From positions 1 to 45,142 of the forward strand of contig NZ_JAHLPV010000022.1 of NCBI RefSeq assembly GCF_018918095.1: a stretch of 45,142 bases of DNA, in the 5' to 3' direction. A program made the position numbers and the translations under genes. Under the pieces are notes generated by a model, which saw only the letters and a program-made list of their open reading frames with translations, did no database searches and was not told the origin of the DNA. This document shows positions 16,119 through 24,298 of this stretch, in pieces (within the stretch, counting starts at the first letter, position 1; each line of letters begins with the position of its first letter). Source of the DNA: Acetivibrio sp. MSJd-27. Lineage in GTDB: Bacteria > Bacillota > Clostridia > UMGS1840 > HGM11507.

Positions 16119-16991
16119 ATGAAAGAATTCAATTCTATCCGCGAACTGGTGACACAAGCAGAAGCCCATCATTGCCCAATCTCTCGCATTGTCATAGACA
16201 ATCAAATGAACTATCTTAAAAAAACGGAGGACGAGCTTCACCTGCAAATGGATGAGCATTTGCAGGTAATGTGGGAGGCCTATCAAAACGGGTATCAGGA
16301 AATGAAATCTCCCAGCGGACTGTCCGGTGGCATGGCAAAAAAATATCATCAAAGCACTGTCAGCGGCAAGCTGTTATCTCCTCTGACCAAAGAGGCTATC
16401 ACCATCGCCCTGTCCATATCGGAATACAACGCCTGTATGGGAAGGATTGTGGCGGCTCCGACTGCCGGCTCTTGCGGTATCCTTCCCGCTGTCCTTTTCT
16501 CGGTATCAAACACGTTTCAGTTGGAACGAAAAAAGACGTTAGACGCCCTGTTTCACAGTGCGGGTGTCTGTATGGTCATTGCAAAAAATGCAAGCATTTC
16601 CGGCGCGGAGGGCGGGTGTCAGGCTGAGTGCGGCAGCGCCGCTGCAGCCGCTGCTTCCGCCGCGGTTGAACTGATGGGCGGCACTCCTGAAATGAGCGCC
16701 CACGCCTGTGCCTTGGCATTAAAGTTTGTGATGGGGTTGGTCTGTGATCCGGTCGCCGGATTGGTGGAGGTGCCCTGCGTCAAACGAAACGCCTCCGGAG
16801 CTGTCAATGCACTGACGGCAGCGGAACTGGCTTTATCAGGAATCGAAAGTGCTATCCCGGTGGACGAGGTGATTGAGGCGATGAAAAACGTGGGAACAAT
16901 GATGCCCTGTGCCCTAAAAGAAACAGCGCAGGGGGGCTTGGCGGCGACAAAAACCGCCAGGAAAATTTCGGAAAGAGTTCATGGAAGGTAA
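16119..16991 (+). CDS. sdaAA: L-serine dehydratase, iron-sulfur type, alpha subunit
   Basis: The alpha subunit (290 residues) carries the catalytic centre. Conserved cysteines that ligate the labile [4Fe-4S] cluster are visible in GGCQAECGSA (about residues 165-174) and in the CDPVAGLVEVPC stretch (about 206-217). The serine-binding block APTAGSCGILP lies near residues 112-122. The cluster is oxygen-sensitive, in keeping with an anaerobe. It is the last gene of the operon and is followed by a strong terminator. Confidence 0.95.
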   Translation: MKEFNSIRELVTQAEAHHCPISRIVIDNQMNYLKKTEDELHLQMDEHLQVMWEAYQNGYQEMKSPSGLSGGMAKKYHQSTVSGKLLSPLTKEAITIALSISEYNACMGRIVAAPTAGSCGILPAVLFSVSNTFQLERKKTLDALFHSAGVCMVIAKNASISGAEGGCQAECGSAAAAAASAAVELMGGTPEMSAHACALALKFVMGLVCDPVAGLVEVPCVKRNASGAVNALTAAELALSGIESAIPVDEVIEAMKNVGTMMPCALKETAQGGLAATKTARKISERVHGR

Positions 16992-17013
16992 GCTTTTAAA
17001 AATTACATTGCAA

Positions 17014-17054
17014 AAGGCATGTCCATCGAAAAACCGGACGGACATGCCTTTTTC
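17014..17054 (+). terminator. Terminator of the serine dehydratase operon
   Basis: AAGGCATGTCC (17014-17024) pairs perfectly with GGACATGCCTT (17040-17050), followed by a T-rich tract, 23 bases after the sdaAA stop. Confidence 0.85.
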
Positions 17055-17094
17055 CTTTGACTATAACAAACCAAGTTTTACGGCACTTCTCATT

Positions 17095-17985
17095 TTATTT
17101 ATTTGATTTTTTATCAATCTTCACCGAAACATAATTATATTTTAATTCTTCGACGATATCATTCAGCTCTCCGCCAAGCACAAGTAAAATTCCCACCAGA
17201 TAGAGCCAGAGCATCAGCACGATAATCGCTCCCAAGGAGCCGTAAATCAGAGAGTAGCGCCCAAAATGATTGATGTAAAAGGAAAATCCCAAAGTCAGGA
17301 TGATCCATCCCACCACGGAAAAGACGGTTCCCGGCAGAACATTTCTCCACTTCATTTTGCGGTTTGGAACAAAGTAGTACATAAATGCCAGCATAACAAA
17401 CAAATCGAGCAGTACGATCACCCATCGCAGATTATCCAAAACGGCCAAAGGGATCAAAAGAAATTCAAAACGTGCGGACAACCAAACCATCATGTTCTTG
17501 CCGATCGTAAGCAGCAGAAGGGAAAGAATAATAGTAACCCCGATTCCAAATGTCAAAATAACCGATAGAAAAAAATCACCGATAAAGCCCCGCGGTTTAT
17601 CAACACGATAAGCCTTGTTAATGGCGTAGTTTAAAGATCGGATCGCACGGGAGGCGGAAAACAGCGTGACGATAAGACCGATCGACAGCAGACTCACATG
17701 CTGATTCTCGGAAATATATTGGATATAGGTGTTAATCACACCGATGATCTCCTGCGGCAAAAAGGATGACAGTGTATCCACAATCTCGGCTTCCGAAAAA
17801 TTAAATGAACCGACCAGAGCATTCAAAAAAATAGCAAACGGAAAGACGGACAGCAGGAAAAAGTAAGCCAGCTGCCCTCCGGTCTGTGAAATATTATGAC
17901 AGAGAAACCGTCCGATTAGGCTTTTTATGACATATATAAGCTTATTGTCCGTTTCTTTGATCTCCAAAAAGCGCGAAAAATCCAT
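17095..17985 (-). CDS. YihY/BrkB family membrane protein
   Basis: This 296-residue integral membrane protein has about six hydrophobic segments. The diagnostic N-terminal region GGQLAYFFLLSVFPF (residues 37-51) is followed by a soluble loop and a C-terminal block with VPNRKMKWRNVLPGT. The family was once called ribonuclease BN by error; its physiological role is unknown. The short, weakly spaced site upstream of the ATG at 17985 is less clear than its neighbours'. It appears to be a single-gene unit. Confidence 0.85.
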   Translation of the reverse strand: MDFSRFLEIKETDNKLIYVIKSLIGRFLCHNISQTGGQLAYFFLLSVFPFAIFLNALVGSFNFSEAEIVDTLSSFLPQEIIGVINTYIQYISENQHVSLLSIGLIVTLFSASRAIRSLNYAINKAYRVDKPRGFIGDFFLSVILTFGIGVTIILSLLLLTIGKNMMVWLSARFEFLLIPLAVLDNLRWVIVLLDLFVMLAFMYYFVPNRKMKWRNVLPGTVFSVVGWIILTLGFSFYINHFGRYSLIYGSLGAIIVLMLWLYLVGILLVLGGELNDIVEELKYNYVSVKIDKKSNK

Positions 17986-18359
17986 TTACATCCCCATTTC
18001 TTCCTCATCTCCTCCTTAGGATACACCATTTTTGTGCATTTTACAAGGGAATTTGAAATTTGCAGCCTTTCCATTTATCTCACAAGAAAAAAACAAATTC
18101 CCTATGGAAAAATAGAATTCAGAGAAAGACTATTTAAAATGCAGTTTGCAATTTCGACTTTGGAGATTCCGTACAAAAAAGAAAAGCAGGACAGCTATAC
18201 TGCCCTGCTTTTCTTTTTTGTACAACCAAATATGAATTCCAGCCTTAATAGAATTCTTTTGATAAGATTATTCTACCATAAAATTCTTACGCTTTTTGCA
18301 TTATTAACCGCAAAAACTGTACGATTTTACAATTCTTTTTCAATAAAATACTTTGTCCG
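17986..18359. other. Intergenic region containing one large hairpin
   Basis: AT-rich DNA between the YihY gene and the DUF975 gene. The only clear feature is the perfect palindromic terminator at 18171-18223. The open frame at 18034-18411 crosses that hairpin and overlaps the DUF975 gene, so I do not accept it. Confidence 0.5.
18171..18223. terminator. Perfect 20-bp inverted repeat, bidirectional terminator
   Basis: GTACAAAAAAGAAAAGCAGG and its exact complement CCTGCTTTTCTTTTTTGTAC enclose a short loop. Polypurine/polypyrimidine runs inside the arms give T-tracts in both directions, so it can end the DUF975 operon on the minus strand. The arms are unusually long and exact. Confidence 0.7.
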
Positions 18360-19034
18360 TTATCCCTTGACCGTGAGCCGTTTTTCTTCTTCTCTTTTGA
18401 TTTCATCATAAAATTTTGCCAGCGCTGTCATATAGTACGGTCCCACATAGATAAGAGCCAAGCCCAAAGTGGCAACCACCAGCAGAAACCATCCAATAAA
18501 GGAAAGCTGCAGCTTAAACAGCCGAAACCGGTTTCCATTCATCAGGCGGAAGCTTTTGGATATTGCCGTCCATGGCTGCATATCCTCATCGTCCGAAAAA
18601 ATAAAATTTGTCATGGCAGTGCTGTAAAAAAAGAAAATGCCGGGAATGATAAAAACCATGAGCCCAATCCCTATCATCATCGTCTTTAAAAAGAACAGAA
18701 TCCAAACCCGGATAAAATTGAAAAAGCCGTCAAACAACACCGAAAAAGCTGGTCTCTGCATCCTCGCAAAAACAAGATATACTCTGTACACACCAAACAG
18801 CATCAGCGGAACAAACACAGCGTTAAAAATAGTGTATAGTACTTTGAATATATTCTGTGTCGGAGAAAGGGTCACTTCCACGCCTCTGGCGATGTCTGCC
18901 AGTGGAAGAAGGCCAACAGCAATCGCATTTACAGCCGCTGTCAGAAACAGAAATACAAGATAAGGCCATATTGCATGTCTGCCAAATGCTTTTCTTGTTT
19001 CCTTGGCATCTTTCATCAGTTCAAAGGATGTCAT
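18360..19034 (-). CDS. DUF975 family membrane protein
   Basis: A 224-residue protein with five or six transmembrane segments. After a basic N-terminus (KDAKETRKAFGRHAIWPYL) it shows the family's central IPGIFFFYSTAMTNFIFSDD block and the WTAISKSFRLMNGNRFRLFKL segment. DUF975 proteins are small bacterial membrane proteins of unknown function. The gene begins directly after the stop of the ECF S-component gene (19035), so the two are probably cotranscribed and translationally coupled. Confidence 0.75.
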   Translation of the reverse strand: MTSFELMKDAKETRKAFGRHAIWPYLVFLFLTAAVNAIAVGLLPLADIARGVEVTLSPTQNIFKVLYTIFNAVFVPLMLFGVYRVYLVFARMQRPAFSVLFDGFFNFIRVWILFFLKTMMIGIGLMVFIIPGIFFFYSTAMTNFIFSDDEDMQPWTAISKSFRLMNGNRFRLFKLQLSFIGWFLLVVATLGLALIYVGPYYMTALAKFYDEIKREEEKRLTVKG

Positions 19035-19586
19035 TTATTCAGCCTCCCGTTTTTTCTTTTTAAACGAGATTCCCTCCGTGATAGAGTACTTGATATATTT
19101 CGCCTTGGACAGCGCCAATAAGATAGGGGTTGCAACCGCAAAATCCAATGCGTGGTGAACGACCGTTCCAAAGAACACCAGCCATGTGCTGGCCTGAGCG
19201 GCTCCGCCGTTTGAAATCGTCCAATACATGAAACCGAGTGCCACGATCGACTCTGCAATGGCATGAATCAGCATCGTCGCGCCGATAACCACAAGATAAT
19301 TCATCTTTTTACGAAGCATATAGGCCCCAATCAATCCAAAAATCAAATGGGTAGCCGCTCTCGCCATAACAACAGGCCCCAATGGTAAAAATCCGAAAAT
19401 ATTTCCGATAGTCGCCAAGACAACTGCATACGGACTGATAAACATAGCGATGAACACCGGAATATGAGCTCCCAGAGTCATGCTGAACGGCGGAATGACC
19501 ACCTTGAAAGAATACATCGGAATAACAACTGCCATTGCAACCAGCAAAGCGACAATTGTATACTCCCTCACCTTCGCGCTTTTCAT
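19035..19586 (-). CDS. ECF transporter S component, probably niacin (NiaX-like)
   Basis: A 183-residue membrane protein with about six hydrophobic segments. The block SMTLGAHIPVFIAMFISP (about residues 34-51) and the following RAATHLIFGLIGA resemble the NiaX-type vitamin-binding S subunit, which takes up niacin with a shared EcfA-EcfA'-EcfT module encoded elsewhere. The ATG at 19586 follows GAGAGGAA; the frame extends 90 bases upstream without a site. A strong promoter with a leader of about 150 bases precedes it, so leader-level control is possible. The family (ECF S component) is firm; niacin specificity is moderate. Confidence 0.75.
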   Translation of the reverse strand: MKSAKVREYTIVALLVAMAVVIPMYSFKVVIPPFSMTLGAHIPVFIAMFISPYAVVLATIGNIFGFLPLGPVVMARAATHLIFGLIGAYMLRKKMNYLVVIGATMLIHAIAESIVALGFMYWTISNGGAAQASTWLVFFGTVVHHALDFAVATPILLALSKAKYIKYSITEGISFKKKKREAE

Positions 19587-19745
19587 AAAAATTCCTCTCT
19601 TTCCTAAATAAATCGTGCTTTTTATTTCATAATTATTTGAAGTTGATATACCGCTTTTAACGATATCATCGGTCATAAATTTCGGTTGTCCGGACTTGTT
19701 CCGGATGGGAAACTTTTAAATAGCCGTATTTTATACCTTGTGCAT

Positions 19746-19773
19746 ATTATACCACAAAATAAAGGCTTGTCAA
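19746..19773 (-). promoter_or_regulatory. Strong promoter of the ECF S-component operon
   Basis: The minus strand has consensus TTGACA (19768-19773), a 16-base spacer and consensus TATAAT (19746-19751). The -35 box lies inside the inverted repeat at 19761-19802. The expected transcript has a leader of roughly 150 bases before the ATG at 19586, with a CCGGA/TCCGG hairpin near 19690-19706. Confidence 0.75.
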
Positions 19774-19802
19774 TTGATTAACAATACAATTGACAAGCCT
19801 TT
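19761..19802 (-). terminator. Perfect 16-bp inverted repeat overlapping a promoter
   Basis: AAAGGCTTGTCAATTG (19761-19776) and CAATTGACAAGCCTTT (19787-19802) are exact complements. On the minus strand it follows the DUF3006 gene and precedes a TTTATTTTG tract, so it can act as a terminator. It also contains the -35 box of the next gene and could be an operator. Confidence 0.6.
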
Positions 19803-19833
19803 CCGAAGTTTTTTATAGAGATTTAATACAAAT

Positions 19834-20037
19834 TCAGCGGAAGATATCATTCAGCAGGTTTTGAATTTCCTCCTTTTTTTTTCCTGTCTGTTCATGATCA
19901 ATAAAAATCCGGACAATGTCCCCTTCCGCCACCGCAGCCGGAAGCAAAGCCAAATCCACCGTCAAAATAGTGCCATCCTCCGCCTCCAGAGAAGCCTTAT
20001 TTTCTTCTATCCCGTCTACAATAAATTTTCTTTCCAT
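19834..20037 (-). CDS. DUF3006 domain protein
   Basis: A 67-residue protein with a small beta-barrel-like half (FIVDGIEENKASLEAEDG) and a short charged C-terminal helix. The DUF3006 family is often encoded beside ComEC-like metallo-beta-lactamase-fold hydrolases, as it is here, 45 bases downstream of one. No function is established. There is no signal peptide, so it should be cytosolic. Confidence 0.75.
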   Translation of the reverse strand: MERKFIVDGIEENKASLEAEDGTILTVDLALLPAAVAEGDIVRIFIDHEQTGKKKEEIQNLLNDIFR

Positions 20038-20082
20038 TACCGAATTCCCCTCTTAAATGTTAGAAAGCTGTATATGGATTTC

Positions 20083-20919
20083 CTATTTTTCTGTTGCAAC
20101 CGTCAGGTTTGTTCCATCCGTATGAATGATAATATCTCCGTTTTTATCTGTTCTATACACTTCAGCATTTTTCAGTGTCTCCAAGGTCTCCTGATGGGGA
20201 TGTCCATACTCATTATCCTTTCCGCAGGAAATAACCGCAATGCGCGGATTCACTTTGGCGATAAACTTTTCGGAGGAGGAGGTTCTGCTTCCATGATGTC
20301 CGACCTTCAGTACATCCGAGCGGATTTCATAGTTCAGCATCTCATTTTCCGAAAGCTTTTCCGCATCTCCGGCAAACAAAAACGTTGTATTCCCATAAGC
20401 GATATGAAGTACCGCACTGTAATTATTCAGGCTTTCATACTTCTCATCCTTTTTCGGTGCGACCAGCTGTATCTTACAACGGTCGGTTTCGTGCAGGACA
20501 ACACCTGACTCTGCTTTGACGGCTGGAATCTCTTTTTCTTTTATTTTTTTCAGCAAATTCTCATAGGTTTTCGATGTATGCACGACCGAGGGGAAAACCA
20601 CTGTTCCGATCTCAGCGCTGTCAATAATGTCTTCCATTCCGCCGATATGATCCGCATGGGGATGCGTGGCAATCAAATAGTCAATTTTTCGGATTCCTTT
20701 TCTTTTCAGCGCCCTGATAATATTACCGCTCTGATCCTTCGTCCCCGCGTCAATAACAATATTTGTGCCGTCCTCCATGCGAATGATTTCACAGTCCGCA
20801 TTTCCTACATCCAGATAGGTGATTTCCATCCCGGAAAGCGGTTCTGCCTTCTGTGTGGTAAACTGGCACCCTGTCAAAAGCAAAAGCATTGCTAGAAGCA
20901 ATATAAAACATTTCTTCAT
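20083..20919 (-). CDS. ComEC-like MBL-fold hydrolase, lipoprotein
   Basis: A 278-residue protein with a lipoprotein signal peptide (lipobox LLTGC, Cys18), so it is anchored on the outer face of the membrane. The metallo-beta-lactamase core shows THPHADHIGGM (about residue 85), GHHGSRTSSS (about 208) and a YGHPHQETL block. These match the C-terminal hydrolase domain of ComEC/Rec2, which is thought to degrade DNA during uptake. This stand-alone form could be an extracellular nuclease or phosphodiesterase; the substrate is unproven. It lies downstream of the hydrogenase-phosphatase cassette and upstream of DUF3006. Confidence 0.85.
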   Translation of the reverse strand: MKKCFILLLAMLLLLTGCQFTTQKAEPLSGMEITYLDVGNADCEIIRMEDGTNIVIDAGTKDQSGNIIRALKRKGIRKIDYLIATHPHADHIGGMEDIIDSAEIGTVVFPSVVHTSKTYENLLKKIKEKEIPAVKAESGVVLHETDRCKIQLVAPKKDEKYESLNNYSAVLHIAYGNTTFLFAGDAEKLSENEMLNYEIRSDVLKVGHHGSRTSSSEKFIAKVNPRIAVISCGKDNEYGHPHQETLETLKNAEVYRTDKNGDIIIHTDGTNLTVATEK

Positions 20920-20938
20920 TCCGCGTCTCCCTCAATTC

Positions 20939-22114
20939 TCAATAATAGGTTACTGTGACCCGTTTTCCTAATGCTTCCATTATAGACACCAACTCGTCCA
21001 GCAGACGAAGTTTGATGCTCAAATCCACTGGGAGATTTGGATTCTGATGGGCAGGATTGATTGCCTTTCCCACAAATAGATGTAGCATGGTGCAATCTTC
21101 AATCAGAAGCTTTGCCAAAAGCGCCGCACCGTTTTTCTGATCCAGTGTTTTCAGATATCCATAATCAATATCATGCTTCATGTATTCCTTTAATATCTCA
21201 ACTGTCTTGGAGATGGTCAGCACGCCCTCCGTAACCAGATCAATTCCGTCAATATAAGCAATCGGCGGAATATCGGGGTCGACATATTCCAAACTGGTGG
21301 CAATCTGTTTGCCGGTAACCCGGCTGACGATATTGGCACTGGTTCCGCCGCATACCACTTTTTTTGCCTGTACATCCTCCAAAAAGTCACAGACGAGCCT
21401 TTGATCCTTGTCCGCTTCCTTCGGCGGGCCGGAAAAGAGGTTGACCACCTTATGTGCCAGAACCTTTGCTACCAGCACGGTGGTGTCATCCCCCGGCTGT
21501 CCCATATACAGGTTGTCACATACACTGGACAGGGATGCACAGATACGGGAAGCAGACATCTCCGGCTTTGCCTCCGCCTGCAGGAAATTAGCCGCATTCT
21601 GCCATTCCCATCCCAGATTCAGTGTTTGACCTACCCCTGCATGAATCACACCATCACTGAAAATGGCAAACACATCACCGGGAAGTACATCAAAATGGCA
21701 TTCTCTCACCTGCTTGCCCCAGATTTCCTTTTCCTCTATCGGCAGCTCCAGCAGCTGCCCATCCCGGATAAATACACAAGAGGGGCTGTCGAACTCTACC
21801 AGATGCGCATGGCGCTCATTGTCGATCTCCAGAATACTGAAGGTGGAATAGGCCAGTTTGCGCACCTTGCACACCGGGAGAGTGTTGACGATGGTTTCCA
21901 CTACCTCCTCCAGCTCCGCACCGTTTTTGAGCATTGTTCCGATAATCTTTGAGGTCAGAGTGGCCAAAATATTTGCCTTTACCCCACTGCCCAGCCCATC
22001 TGCCAAAACCAGAATAATGGATCGGTCGGTGCGGATAATTTCCACTTTATCCCCACATAGCTCCTCGTTTTTTTTATTTAAGCTTTTGTAATAGGCATCG
22101 ACATGGATACTCAT
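20939..22114 (-). CDS. SpoIIE-type PP2C serine phosphatase
   Basis: A 391-residue soluble protein. The N-terminal PP2C/SpoIIE phosphatase domain has the metal motifs ADGLGSG (about residues 38-44), IFSDGVIHAG (about 149-158) and GDDTTVLVAK (about 204-213). Residues 230-390 form a second, unassigned helical region. Such enzymes remove phosphate from serines, typically on anti-sigma-antagonist (STAS) proteins. Its start overlaps the stop of the hydrogenase-PAS gene by four bases (ATGA), so the pair are coupled. This suggests that the phosphatase is the output of a redox or hydrogen sensor; no partner STAS or anti-sigma gene is nearby. Confidence 0.88.
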   Translation of the reverse strand: MSIHVDAYYKSLNKKNEELCGDKVEIIRTDRSIILVLADGLGSGVKANILATLTSKIIGTMLKNGAELEEVVETIVNTLPVCKVRKLAYSTFSILEIDNERHAHLVEFDSPSCVFIRDGQLLELPIEEKEIWGKQVRECHFDVLPGDVFAIFSDGVIHAGVGQTLNLGWEWQNAANFLQAEAKPEMSASRICASLSSVCDNLYMGQPGDDTTVLVAKVLAHKVVNLFSGPPKEADKDQRLVCDFLEDVQAKKVVCGGTSANIVSRVTGKQIATSLEYVDPDIPPIAYIDGIDLVTEGVLTISKTVEILKEYMKHDIDYGYLKTLDQKNGAALLAKLLIEDCTMLHLFVGKAINPAHQNPNLPVDLSIKLRLLDELVSIMEALGKRVTVTYY

Positions 22115-23826
22115 TTTTCTTCCTCTCCGTCATAAATGATGGTCTTCTTCAGTTTGGTAAGGGTTACCTTGGTTTCCGCAGTGGTTTCTCCGAGCAGGGA
22201 TGCAATCTCCTGCGCCACCATCATCTGCTTGTCAATTACCTTTTGGGCCATCTCCATCGTGTCCATCTTCAGCTTGTAAGCCTTTTGCTCTCTGGCCTCC
22301 TCCTGGGTGATGTCCTGAAGAAATCCAATGATAACCTGGTGCTTCGGAACATAAATGATGTCCTGCGATGTTTTCAGTCCAAATTCCGGATAATCCGCTT
22401 TCAGATCGGTCACATCTTGTTTTGACAGCAGCACCTTTCTGAAGTTCTCATCGTCAATAATATCGGAAAGTTCCCGGTTCAGCGCATCCTTTCTGGTCAG
22501 ATGAAAAGCAGATTCTGCCGCGTGATTGAACTCCACAATCTTCATGTCCTGATTCACGGCGATGATAATATTGGGCGTATAGGCCAGCACCACGTTGGAA
22601 AGGGATTGGGTCATCTCATTCATGTAGGGCATACACATGGAAAGCTGTGCCTTGTTCTGGAATACCGCTATCGCTTTATCCCGGCAGGAGGGGTACCCGC
22701 ATGATCCGCAGTTCAGTTCCTGCTCCTCCGTCTCCTTTCCGATGCGCTTCAGAATGCCCCGGATCGTTGCCTCATCCGGAATCGGTTCCTTCGCTCTTCT
22801 GTCTACAAACTGTTTCTGCATGCCAACCTGATGACGAAATACCGGATATGCTGAGGTGTCAGCAGTGGAATACCTTTTAATCTTCTGCTGTGCACCGAAA
22901 AATTCATAGGGTTCCCCGTTGACAGCCGGTCCGTTGATACATCCCTCCGGGCAGGCGTTGATCTCGATGAATGTTTTGTGCAGTTTATTGTTTTTTAACG
23001 CTTCGAATACAAGCTTAACCTGTTCGATGCCGCTGATCGTTATCGTCTGGTATCCATTGAGTCCGCCTTTGCTCAGCAGGCTTTTGATAATCCCGGCAGA
23101 GATCGGATAGCGCCGCGCTACCTTCGGATCCGTACCTGAAAACGAATCCGCCTCAAGAGTTGAAGGAAAAATTCCTTTTTCCAGCATCCAGGAGGAAAGC
23201 TCCTCAAAGGTTAAAACCGCATCCACGGCATCGTCATGCCGAATATCAGCCGCCTCGGCTTTTTTTGAAATACACGGACCGATAAATACAACCTTGATTT
23301 CCCTGCCGTACTTCTCCTTTAACATCTTACCGTGGGCAATCATAGGGGAAACCACCGGCGCCATGTAGGGCAGAACCTCACAATAGTATTTTTCCGCAAG
23401 GGCATTGACAGTAGGGCAGCACGTTGTCACAATATTATCCATCTGCCCTTTAACAAGCAATTTGTAGTATTCATCGGTTACCATGACCGCGCCCTGCGCA
23501 GTCTCACAGACATCGTAAAATCCAAGCTTTTTCAGCGCGTTCACCATCTGTCCCGGCTCTTTGCATTCAAAGGAGCCCAGGAAGGACGGAGCAAGGGAAA
23601 CAAAAACCTTTTTTTCCTCCCGCAAAAAGGATTTCACCAGTTCCAGATCGCTGTACAGGACCTTTGCATTCTGAGGACAGGCCTCCAGGCAGCGACCGCA
23701 GAGAATACACTCTTCCTCAATAATTTCCGCCTGCTCATTGTGTACCCGGATGGATTTCACCGGACAAACCCGGACGCATTTATAGCAATTCATGCAGTTG
23801 GCTTTCTTTAAACCAATGACGCTCAT
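22111..23826 (-). CDS. PAS-containing [FeFe] hydrogenase homologue (putative sensory, group C-like)
   Basis: This 571-residue protein has domains in this order: two [4Fe-4S] ferredoxin motifs (cysteines within 11-50), the H-cluster domain, a CGSCGYPSC iron-sulfur motif (Cys373-381, with Cys398), a PAS domain (about 405-505) and a C-terminal coiled coil. H-cluster motifs are TTCCP (136-137), GPCISKK (Cys185) and ACPEGC (Cys292, 296). The GPC form and the PAS tail fit sensory group C rather than the catalytic MPC type. The ATG at 23826 follows AGGAGG; the longer frame lacks a site. It should need HydEFG (31520-35129) for maturation. A sensing role is inferred from architecture and the coupled phosphatase. 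Confidence 0.88.
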   Translation of the reverse strand: MSVIGLKKANCMNCYKCVRVCPVKSIRVHNEQAEIIEEECILCGRCLEACPQNAKVLYSDLELVKSFLREEKKVFVSLAPSFLGSFECKEPGQMVNALKKLGFYDVCETAQGAVMVTDEYYKLLVKGQMDNIVTTCCPTVNALAEKYYCEVLPYMAPVVSPMIAHGKMLKEKYGREIKVVFIGPCISKKAEAADIRHDDAVDAVLTFEELSSWMLEKGIFPSTLEADSFSGTDPKVARRYPISAGIIKSLLSKGGLNGYQTITISGIEQVKLVFEALKNNKLHKTFIEINACPEGCINGPAVNGEPYEFFGAQQKIKRYSTADTSAYPVFRHQVGMQKQFVDRRAKEPIPDEATIRGILKRIGKETEEQELNCGSCGYPSCRDKAIAVFQNKAQLSMCMPYMNEMTQSLSNVVLAYTPNIIIAVNQDMKIVEFNHAAESAFHLTRKDALNRELSDIIDDENFRKVLLSKQDVTDLKADYPEFGLKTSQDIIYVPKHQVIIGFLQDITQEEAREQKAYKLKMDTMEMAQKVIDKQMMVAQEIASLLGETTAETKVTLTKLKKTIIYDGEEEK

Positions 23827-24068
23827 TTTTTCATTCCTCCTAAAATGTGCTCTGAAAAAAAGCGCTCCGCTTCCTCCGGCTGAAGGGAATAAAGCTGTTC
23901 GTCCAGCTTTACGCCGACACCGTTGACGCATTGTCCCATGCAGAAAGAGCCCCGGAGCTCAACCTTCCCGTCCAGAGCGTTTTCTCCGATTTTCTTTTGA
24001 AAGACATCAATGATTTGTTTTGAACCTTTCAGATGGCAGGAACTGCCCACACAAACCGTTACGACCAT
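23823..24068 (-). CDS. Thioredoxin-like [2Fe-2S] ferredoxin (NuoE-like)
   Basis: An 81-residue protein with the four-cysteine pattern of thioredoxin-fold [2Fe-2S] proteins: Cys6 and Cys11 in VCVGSSCH, then Cys43 and Cys47 in SFCMGQC. The fold is that of the NuoE/HydC-type subunits. The ATG at 24068 follows GAAGGAG; a longer frame to 24110 has no site. Its stop overlaps the start of the hydrogenase-PAS gene (ATGA), so it probably supplies or withdraws electrons for that protein. Confidence 0.88.
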   Translation of the reverse strand: MVVTVCVGSSCHLKGSKQIIDVFQKKIGENALDGKVELRGSFCMGQCVNGVGVKLDEQLYSLQPEEAERFFSEHILGGMKK

Positions 24069-24139
24069 ATCAATTCTCCTTCTTCCATCCCTCTTTTTTC
24101 TTCTTTTCAAAGATTTTTCTCTTTGGCTGCTATATTTTT

Positions 24140-24168
24140 ATCATACAAGAAAACGCTTGAAATTTCAA
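24140..24168 (-). promoter_or_regulatory. Promoter of the sensory hydrogenase cassette
   Basis: The minus strand has TTGAAA (24163-24168), a 17-base spacer and TATGAT (24140-24145), about 70 bases upstream of the 2Fe-2S gene. Confidence 0.6.
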
Positions 24169-24233
24169 CTTATAAATATTGAAACAAAGCCTCTTTCGCA
24201 CACAATTGAGCAAATTGGGATCAATTTTGCTTC

Positions 24234-24262
24234 TTTACTTTTTCCCCGATTATTAATATAAT
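24234..24262 (+). promoter_or_regulatory. Promoter of the propeller/stalk gene
   Basis: TTTACT (24234-24239), 17 bases, then a consensus TATAAT (24257-24262), 37 bases before the ATG. An AATTGA/TCAATT inverted repeat at about 24203-24225 lies just upstream of the -35. Confidence 0.6.
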
Positions 24263-24298
24263 AAAATTGTCATTATCATAAAATAAGGAGGATTTCCG

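Noticed and set aside
18034-18411. 125-codon plus-strand frame
   Set aside because: It runs through the 18171-18223 hairpin terminator and into the DUF975 gene, and has no recognisable motif.
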